From positions 1 to 42,289 of the forward strand of contig NZ_JAKSYH010000157.1 in the NCBI RefSeq assembly GCF_022829295.1: a DNA stretch of 42,289 nt. The letters are read 5' to 3'. The stretch is from Methylobacterium sp. J-088. GTDB taxonomy: Bacteria; Pseudomonadota; Alphaproteobacteria; Rhizobiales; Beijerinckiaceae. This document shows positions 35,774-42,289 of this stretch, in pieces. The position numbers were made by a program, and so were the translations under genes. Under the pieces are notes generated by a model that was given only the letters and a program-made list of their open reading frames with translations, was not told where the DNA came from and did no database searches. Positions within the stretch are counted from its first letter, which is position 1; the number at the start of each line of letters is the position of its first letter.

Positions 35774-36634
35774 TCAAGCCGCGGCCGGCTGCGCCACGGC
35801 AGCCTGATCGCGCTTGGTGTACCAGGCGTCGGACATGGAGAACGACGCGAACCGGCGCTCGTACCCGTTCCGGGTCATAAGTTCGGCGAGCGCTTCGTTC
35901 TGCTGCGGATCGGTATGCGCGACGCTGAGCAGCGTCACATCGTGTTCGGCAAAATCGAAGCCCTCCAGAAGGTCGAGCGTATCCTCCTTGGCGTTGATGC
36001 TCAGGAAGTCGATCGTGCGCGGCGCATTCGCCGCCTGCAGAAGACTGCGCAGCGTGACGGTCTCGACCTCGTACCTTCTTCCACTCCGCCGCGTGCCCGT
36101 CCCCGGAGCGGTTCCGGCCGACGCATCCTCGGCACTGTCCGGGTCGTTGAACAGGATCTTCAAGCCATCGTCGGTGTAGACGAACTTGTTCGTGACGTAG
36201 CAGGTCCGGTCGGCGCGCAGCTTCTCGTGCCGGCTGCGTGCCGGTTCCGCGATGGCCCCCTGCCAGCCATAGAGTTTCTCGAGCAGGCGCGTGGTGCTGG
36301 CACCCCGATCGTCCGCGGCACCGAACTCGACGAAATAGCCGTTCCGCTTCTATCCGAGTTCGAACAGGACCCAGAGATCCTGCAGGAGCGGCGCGCTGGA
36401 GAGCGCCGCACGCCGGGCCGCGAAGGTGAGGAAGTCGATCGCTTCGGCGTGAGCCTCCTGGCCCGGACCGACGAGGCTCTTGATCTCCGCGATCGATCCT
36501 TCGAGCGTCTCTCGGACACTCAAAACCGTCCTGAAGACGATGCCAAGCTCATTTTCCACGATCAACTCCTCTACATACGCGTCCGAGCGATCGGTCCGCC
36601 GCGGATTTCCGGAACCTTCCAGGCCTATACTCAT
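35774..36634 (-). pseudogene. FkbM-family methyltransferase broken by one in-frame TAG
   Basis: The minus strand reads as one frame from the ATG at 36634 to the stop at 35774, about 286 codons, with a single TAG at 36350-36352. Before it, the frame ends LLQDLWVLFELG; after it comes KRNGYFVEFGAADDRGAS, then LLEKLYGWQGAIAEPA, the standard FkbM order, and IDFLSINAKEDTLDLLEGF near the end. No frame shift is needed. Relatives typically have Glu or another residue at this spot, so one GAG to TAG change would explain it. Family role: SAM-dependent O-methylation, often of sugars or lipids. It could be a real nonsense mutation or a base error; suppression is unlikely. The 5' flank is AT-rich, hinting at acquisition. 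Confidence 0.8.
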
Positions 36635-36891
36635 CGATCAGCGTGGCATTCCGCCTGTCCCGCCCAGGCCGCTGCCCGGACGACTCGCTGATAAACAGCA
36701 CCAGATAAGAACTATCCACCTCGGATGAAGTCATCCAAAACAAAATACAGAGGCCGCATTCAGGACAACCCAATATTATTCTGCATGTATCGACGGATAA
36801 GATCGATTCAAGCAAATCATAACGCGGTATATTTTGTCCTTCTTGCGGCCAAGCCTATGACGAGCTTTTGCAAAGGATTAGGAACAAGTCA
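36635..36891. other. AT-rich divergent region
   Basis: 257 bases, strongly AT-rich for this genome between about 36690 and 36890. TATATT at 36828-36833 could be a -10 box for the plus-strand gene, but no clear -35 is seen. Confidence 0.4.
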
Positions 36892-37383
36892 ATGACACGA
36901 ACCACGAAAACGATCTTAACGCTTGCTATCCTGACCGGCCTCAGCACAGCTCCGGTCCTTGCCGCGGATGCGTGCGATCGCCTGGCCGCCCGGGTGATCC
37001 ACGACACCGGCGTTTCACTCGCCGGCCGGGCCGGCCCCTACGCGGTGTTCCGCGCAGAGGACGCGGAGCGGATGAGCCTCGATTGCCGGGCGCCCGCGCG
37101 GATCACCGTGGCCTCCCGGGATCGGGAGCCGTCCCAGGCCTATTTCATTCTGGTCGGCCGCGCGGCCCGGGCCCTGGCCGGGGCGGATCCCGCCGCCGCC
37201 GAGGTGCTGGCGCTCAACCTGCATCAGGCCAGCCTCCTGGCCAACGCCCCGCGCCGCGGCAGCTCCGGTCGCGTGGTGATGCTGTGCGAGACCGGCCCGC
37301 GGACCGATGGCCTCCGGGAGGATCTCACGGTCTGCCGGGTCGCGCCCCGCACCGGGCTTTCGCGGATCCGCCGTGCGGGCTAG
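36892..37383 (+). CDS. Small secreted protein of unknown function
   Basis: 163 residues. Seen: signal peptide (TKTILTLAILTGLSTAPVLA, cut before ADACD) and a mature part with conserved-looking cysteines (CDRL, LDCRAP, MLCETG, TVCRVA), possibly two disulphides. No family that I recognise. The ATG at 36892 has AGGA eight bases upstream; an in-frame TTG at 36868 is weaker. kdsA starts nine bases after its stop, so the two are probably cotranscribed. Confidence 0.75.
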   Translation: MTRTTKTILTLAILTGLSTAPVLAADACDRLAARVIHDTGVSLAGRAGPYAVFRAEDAERMSLDCRAPARITVASRDREPSQAYFILVGRAARALAGADPAAAEVLALNLHQASLLANAPRRGSSGRVVMLCETGPRTDGLREDLTVCRVAPRTGLSRIRRAG

Positions 37384-37392
37384 ACCGCACCC

Positions 37393-38247
37393 ATGTCGAA
37401 TCCCGAACACCCCGGTCCCATCGTCCAAGTGGGCCAAACGCGCTTCGCCAACCACTTGCCGCTCGCGCTGATCGCAGGCCCGTGCCAGCTGGAGGGGCGA
37501 AACCAGGCCCTGGAGATCGCCGCAGCCCTCAAGGAGATGACGGCGCGCGCCGGGATCGGACTCGTGTTCAAGACCTCGTTCGACAAGGCCAACCGCACCT
37601 CGGGCAGCGCCGCCCGCGGCGTCGGCCTGGACGAGGCGCTGCCGGTCTTCGCAGAGATCCGCGAATCCCTGGGCTTGCCGGTGCTGACCGACGTGCACGC
37701 GGCCGAGCACTGCGCCCGGGCCGCCGAGGCGGTGGACGTGCTCCAGATCCCGGCCTTCCTGTGCCGCCAGACCGACCTGCTCCTGGCGGCGGCCGCGACC
37801 GGCCGGGCGGTCAACATCAAGAAGGGCCAGTTCCTCGCGCCCTGGGACATGAAGCACGTGGCCGCCAAGGTGACGGAGGCCGGCAATCCCAATGTCATCG
37901 TCACCGAGCGGGGCGCCTCGTTCGGCTACAACACCCTGGTCTCGGACATGCGCAGCCTGCCGATCATGGCGCAGGTGACGGGCGGCGCGCCGGTGGTGTT
38001 CGACGCGACCCATTCCGTGCAGCAGCCGGGCGGCCAGGGCGCGAGTTCCGGCGGCCAGCGCGAATTCGTCGCCGTGCTGGCCCGGGCCGCCGTGGCGGTG
38101 GGGGTGGCGGGGGTGTTCATCGAGACCCATCCCGACCCCGACCGGGCGCCCTCCGATGGCCCCAACATGGTCGCGCTGAAGGACATGCCGGCGCTGCTCG
38201 CCGAACTCATCGCCTTCGATAAGCTGGCCAAGGCCCGCGCCGCGTAG
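37393..38247 (+). CDS. kdsA: 3-deoxy-8-phosphooctulonate (KDO-8-P) synthase
   Basis: 284 residues. It joins phosphoenolpyruvate and arabinose 5-phosphate to KDO-8-P for the lipopolysaccharide core. Seen: [94 protein letters not shown] and [20 protein letters not shown], the full family order. Cysteine in AGPCQ and His/Glu/Asp at the usual metal positions suggest the metal-dependent class. It follows the secreted-protein gene by nine bases. A hairpin element begins just past the stop. Confidence 0.97.
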   Translation: MSNPEHPGPIVQVGQTRFANHLPLALIAGPCQLEGRNQALEIAAALKEMTARAGIGLVFKTSFDKANRTSGSAARGVGLDEALPVFAEIRESLGLPVLTDVHAAEHCARAAEAVDVLQIPAFLCRQTDLLLAAAATGRAVNIKKGQFLAPWDMKHVAAKVTEAGNPNVIVTERGASFGYNTLVSDMRSLPIMAQVTGGAPVVFDATHSVQQPGGQGASSGGQREFVAVLARAAVAVGVAGVFIETHPDPDRAPSDGPNMVALKDMPALLAELIAFDKLAKARAA

Positions 38248-38250
38248 ACG

Positions 38251-38405
38251 GGGATCCCAAAGGGCGAGCCCTTTGGTGGGTCGTCAGGGCAAAGCCCTGA
38301 CTGAGTTCCAAGGCTCCCTGAGTCCCAAGGCTCCCTGAGTCCCAAGGCTCCCTGAGTCCCAAGGCTCCGCCCTGGACCCGCGAAAGGGCTCGCCCTTTCG
38401 AAACC
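38251..38405. repeat. Palindromic element, ends GGGATCCCAAAGGG and CCCTTTCGAAACCCC
   Basis: Perfect hairpins at 38257-38276 (9 bp), 38284-38300 (7 bp) and 38381-38400 (9 bp), with a tandem repeat between them. It is the reverse orientation of the element at 40312-40410. It fills the gap between convergent kdsA and a methyltransferase gene, where it could act as a terminator on both strands. Confidence 0.85.
38301..38368. repeat. Tandem repeat, 4 copies of 17 bp
   Basis: Unit CTGAGTCCCAAGGCTCC, starting at 38301, 38318, 38335 and 38352. The first copy has one mismatch (T at 38307); the other three are identical. It sits inside the palindromic element and could vary in number between strains. 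Confidence 0.95.
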
Positions 38406-38409
38406 CCGA

Positions 38410-39078
38410 TCAGGGACGCGCCAGCACCTGGATCCGCAGGGGTTGGACGAGGCCGTAGCGGCCATCCGCCTCGCGTTCGGCCGCCGTCTCGAACGCCGCC
38501 TCCACGACGGGGCGCCGGGCCTCGACCGTCGCCGCACGGGCGGGGTCCACGGCGCAGACCCGCGTCAGGAAGGCGTCGAGGGACGCGAAGCTCTCCCGCC
38601 GCTCGACCGTGACGTCGCGACGGCACGCGAACGTGCCCCGGGACAGGGCTGCCGCGATCGCATCCTGCGCGGACGCGCGCACCGTAGTTTCGTCCTCGAT
38701 GGGCTGAAGGGCATCGAAGAAGCTACCCGCCGCGAGCGGTTCCACCACCACGAGCGACCCGCCCGGGACGAGCACGCGCGCCGCCTCGACGAGGGCGGCG
38801 GCGGGGTCGGGCACGTGGTGCAGGGCGTTGAGCAGGACGGCCCCGTCGAAACTGGCATCGGGGAAGGGCAGGGCTTCGCCCGAGGCGGCCTCGAACTGCG
38901 CCTCCGGGACGGCGGCCCGGGCCTGCGCAAGCGCCGCATCGCCCGGGTCGATGCCGGTCACCGCAGCACCGTCCTCGCTCAGGCGCTTCGCAAGCGTTCC
39001 GCCGCCACACCCGATGTCGAGGATCCGCTTGCGGGACAGCGGCGCGAAGGTCTCGCGGATCAGAGTCAGGGCATCCAT
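38410..39078 (-). CDS. Class I SAM-dependent methyltransferase
   Basis: 222 residues. Seen: SAM motif I ILDIGCGGGTLAKRL, acidic ribose motif GIDPGDAALAQAR, LPFPDASFDGAVLLNALHHVPDPAAAL (motif post-I to IV), and LVPGGSLVVVEPLA. The C-terminal half is divergent and gives no substrate clue. GGAGG lies 9-13 bases before the ATG. It is convergent with kdsA across the repeat element. Confidence 0.88.
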   Translation of the reverse strand: MDALTLIRETFAPLSRKRILDIGCGGGTLAKRLSEDGAAVTGIDPGDAALAQARAAVPEAQFEAASGEALPFPDASFDGAVLLNALHHVPDPAAALVEAARVLVPGGSLVVVEPLAAGSFFDALQPIEDETTVRASAQDAIAAALSRGTFACRRDVTVERRESFASLDAFLTRVCAVDPARAATVEARRPVVEAAFETAAEREADGRYGLVQPLRIQVLARP

Positions 39079-39409
39079 GCGGTCAGTCCTCCAAGTCTGC
39101 CATCATACGGGCCGCACTGGGCGGAGGCGATCTCGGCGTGCTTCGCGCTGAGCCGGTCCCTGCCGTCGCGGATTGGCGACCCGCTTGGGCGGAGATGCGC
39201 GCGCATCGGAATATTTTCGCAAGGTTTCGGATCGGACGCTCTTCGGAACGGCGAGCAGCGCCGTACGGCCGAGGCATCGCGCATGATGAACCGCGGTTCA
39301 TAAAACCGACTGTGTGCGGAGCCGCACGCCAAGACCTGTGAGAACTTGGAACTGTCCCGCTGTGGCTACGTTATTGGGCAGGTTCGATCGAGGATCGAGA
39401 AGGAACATC
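39079..39409. other. Divergent intergenic region
   Basis: 331 bases without a supportable gene. Short frames exist on both strands but look random in composition. It holds the starts of the flanking divergent genes and an AAGGA site just before 39410. Confidence 0.5.
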
Positions 39410-39751
39410 ATGCGCAAGATCGGTATCATCGCCACCGCCGCCGCTCTGGCCCTCGGCAGCGTTGCCGCCACGTCCAGCGCCGAGGCACGTCCCTACGGCT
39501 ACCATGGCGGCTACGGCGGCTACGGTCACGGCGGCTACTACCGCGGCGGCCGTCGCGGCATCGGCACTGGCGCCGCCATCGGCCTCGGCATCGCCGGCCT
39601 CGCGGCTGGTGCAATCGCCGCCGGCGCGGCCCGTGACAGCTACTACGGCGGCGGCTACGGCTATGCCCCGTCCTATGGCTACGGCTACGCGCCCGTCTAC
39701 GGCGGCGGCTACGCGGCCCCGGGCTACGGCTACTACGGCTACGGCTACTGA
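39410..39751 (+). CDS. Small secreted Gly/Tyr-rich protein
   Basis: 113 residues. Signal peptide (IIATAAALALGSVAATSSAEA, cut near ARPYG), a YHGGYGGYGHGGYYRGG stretch, one hydrophobic glycine-zipper-like segment (GAAIGLGIAGLAAGAIAAGAA), and a GYGYAPSYGYGYAP tail ending in YGYYGYGY. Glycine-zipper and low-complexity composition suggests a cell-envelope or surface protein; many alphaproteobacteria have similar short proteins. A strong AAGGA site and a strong terminator frame it. Confidence 0.8.
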   Translation: MRKIGIIATAAALALGSVAATSSAEARPYGYHGGYGGYGHGGYYRGGRRGIGTGAAIGLGIAGLAAGAIAAGAARDSYYGGGYGYAPSYGYGYAPVYGGGYAAPGYGYYGYGY

Positions 39752-39773
39752 GATCGGGCAACCGTCAGGGAAG

Positions 39774-39808
39774 GGGCGACCGGCGAGAGCCGGTCGCCCT
39801 TTTCGTTT
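39774..39808 (+). terminator. Rho-independent terminator after the Gly/Tyr-rich gene
   Basis: Perfect 11-bp stem (39774-39784 with 39789-39799), GAGA loop, then TTTTCGTTT. It lies between this gene and convergent queF. Confidence 0.88.
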
Positions 39809-39826
39809 GGCGGGGTCCGCGGCCCA

Positions 39827-40279
39827 TCATCGGCCGCGATAGGGCGGGACTCCGGGATCGGGCAGCCAGGCGTTCTTGGGCACATCGCCCGTCTGCCAGA
39901 ACACGTCGATCGGGATGCCGCCGCGGGGATACCAGAACCCGCCGATGCGCAGGTAGCGCGGCTCCAAGAGGTCGCGCAGCCGCTTGCCGATCGCCACCGT
40001 GCAGTCCTCGTGGAACGCGCCGTGGTTGCGGAACGCGCCGAGGTAGAGCTTCAGCGACTTCGACTCCACCAGCCAGTCCCCCGGCACGTAATCGATCACC
40101 AGGATGGCGAAGTCCGGCTGGCCGGTGACGGGGCAGATCGAGGTGAATTCGGGCGCGGTGAAGCGGGCTACGTAGTCGGTATCCGTGTGCGGATTCGGGA
40201 CCCGGTCGAGCCGTGCCTCCTCGGGGGAGGTCGGGAACGGCGTCGGCTGGCCGAGTTGGAGCGTCTCTGGTGCGGTCAT
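39827..40279 (-). CDS. queF: NADPH-dependent 7-cyano-7-deazaguanine reductase
   Basis: 150 residues, the short, single-domain QueF type. It reduces preQ0 to preQ1 in queuosine synthesis. Seen: [13 protein letters not shown] with the catalytic Cys49, [16 protein letters not shown] (NADPH-binding motif of QueF), and HEDC. The start at 40279 gives the usual length; the frame upstream is not protein-like and runs into a repeat element. Confidence 0.95.
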   Translation of the reverse strand: MTAPETLQLGQPTPFPTSPEEARLDRVPNPHTDTDYVARFTAPEFTSICPVTGQPDFAILVIDYVPGDWLVESKSLKLYLGAFRNHGAFHEDCTVAIGKRLRDLLEPRYLRIGGFWYPRGGIPIDVFWQTGDVPKNAWLPDPGVPPYRGR

Positions 40280-40311
40280 GGCAGCGGTATAGATCCGGAG
40301 AGTTCTGGATT

Positions 40312-40410
40312 CAAAAGGGCTGAGCCCTTTTGCGGGTCCGGGGCAGAGCCCTGGTCCATGGGGGCTCTGCCCCCAAACCCCGGCCAAAGGGCTAGCCCTT
40401 TGGGATCCCG
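40312..40410. repeat. Palindromic element, reverse orientation of 38251-38405
   Basis: Perfect hairpins at 40312-40332 (9 bp), 40360-40374 (6 bp) and 40384-40403 (9 bp), with a GGGGCAGAGCCC-type hairpin between. It ends in GGGATCCC. It lies upstream of queF and eno. Confidence 0.85.
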
Positions 40411-40477
40411 CTACCGGGCGCTCTCCCGTTCGGGACGCCTGTCACGACACGTGCACAGGCCTGGCCTACGCCGGTGC

Positions 40478-41866
<1,389 letters not shown>

Positions 41867-42181
41867 ATCCGGCGGATCGGTTCTGGGTTCCTTCCGCGGG
41901 GTAGGGGCCGGGCTGGGACGTCTGCGACGGCACCGGCAAGACACCCCGTCGCCGCGATGCGCGCTCCCTCCCCCCTCTGCGGGGGAGGGTGGCCCCCGAA
42001 GGAGGCCGGGAGAGGGGAGCGACGGCACAGGACGACGCTGTCGCCTTCAAACCTGCTCCACCCAATCCGGAAGCCGGGTTCCCCTCGCCCGACCCCTGCT
42101 CACGCAGGGGCCACCCTCCCCCGCAGAGGGGGGGGGGAAAGGCGCGGAAGGCCCATCCTGCACCGGAAAATCCGGTCCCGC
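41867..42181. other. Intergenic region after eno, dominated by a long stem-loop
   Basis: 315 bases without a gene. Most of it is the 41970-42133 hairpin. It separates eno from a convergent partial gene. Confidence 0.7.
41970..42133. repeat. Long perfect inverted repeat, 27-bp arms
   Basis: 41970-41996 pairs perfectly with 42107-42133 (core GGGGGAGGGTGGCCCC). Within the loop, CGGGAGAGGGG pairs with CCCCTCGCCCG with one mismatch, giving a second stem. It could form one stable RNA hairpin and terminate both flanking genes. Confidence 0.85.
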
Positions 42182-42289
42182 CTAGGTCTCCCCCGGCACG
42201 CTCCAGACCCGCATCGGCCGCGACAGGCCCCGCAACTCGATCGTGCCGACCGGCCCCAAGCGCCGCGCGCACCGCTCGCCAAAGGAACC
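42182..42289 (-). CDS. C-terminus of probable class III adenylate/guanylate cyclase (5' end outside window)
   Basis: Last 35 codons of a minus-strand gene, ending in TAG at 42182-42184. The residues VGTIELRGLSRPMRVWSV match the usual end of class III cyclase catalytic domains (an LRG-x-x-RP-x-x-V pattern). Only the tail is visible, so this is a motif-based guess. Confidence 0.5.
   Translation of the reverse strand, partial: GSFGERCARRLGPVGTIELRGLSRPMRVWSVPGET

Noticed and set aside
36350..36352. TAG read as pyrrolysine or suppressed
   Set aside because: No pyl genes are seen and the position is not one where pyrrolysine is known; a nonsense change or base error is simpler.
38301..38368. Possible CRISPR array
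   Set aside because: The repeats are 17 bp and directly adjacent with no spacers, and no cas gene is present.
37926..38626. Minus-strand frames over kdsA and the tandem repeat
   Set aside because: They run through the repeat as LGTQGALGL-type residues and sit opposite kdsA; no independent support.

Overview
The window (42,289 bases) is GC-rich alphaproteobacterial chromosome, most likely Methylobacterium or Methylorubrum. Three things point there: hopanoid genes including the hpnI-hpnK-hpnJ set for bacteriohopanetetrol (BHT) cyclitol ether, an MfnF-like H4MPT/methanofuran-linked protein paired with a HisA-like protein, and rkp-type capsule genes. The assignment rests on gene content and codon use, not on a database match.

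Layout. (1) 1-11728 is a surface-polysaccharide block: the end of a Wza/KpsD-type export protein (+), then on the minus strand a UDP-glucose 6-dehydrogenase, a 2,480-residue single-module type I PKS, and an alpha-oxoamine synthase overlapping the PKS stop. PKS, oxoamine synthase and UDP-glucose dehydrogenase match the rkpA-rkpG-rkpK gene set of rhizobial capsule loci. (2) 12082-17965 is housekeeping plus C1 metabolism: argB, a HAD pyrimidine 5'-nucleotidase, rplS, an operon of MfnF-like protein, 66-residue protein and membrane protein, a divergent HisA-like gene, and leuD. (3) 18350-21623 holds a CHASE3 chemoreceptor with an AT-rich 5' end and an MltB-type lytic transglycosylase. (4) 21926-34419 is the hopanoid locus: hpnH (-), hpnN (+), a GNAT gene and a Phd/PIN toxin-antitoxin pair, then hpnL-hpnM-hpnI-hpnJ-hpnK (-) and a divergent arginine amidinotransferase. 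(5) 34639-42289 holds an exported alpha/beta hydrolase, an FkbM methyltransferase gene broken by one in-frame TAG, a small secreted protein, kdsA, a SAM methyltransferase, a Gly/Tyr-rich secreted protein, queF, eno and the end of a probable class III nucleotide cyclase.

How the genes may work together. HpnH starts side-chain synthesis, HpnI adds an amino sugar, HpnK deacetylates it to a free amine, HpnJ contracts the ring to the aminocyclitol, and HpnN, HpnM and HpnL are associated with transport or modification. The amidinotransferase next door keeps the Asp-His-Cys triad of the glycine/inosamine amidinotransferases. It is a strong candidate for putting a guanidine group on that cyclitol amine, which is the most interesting hypothesis in the window. 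The PKS/oxoamine-synthase pair probably makes an aminoketone-type lipid for capsule assembly or anchoring.

Intergenic DNA carries two families of palindromic repeats (28433-28523, 38251-38405 and 40312-40410; and 18165-18254 and 34452-34562), a long stem-loop at 41970-42133, and a 4 x 17 bp tandem repeat.
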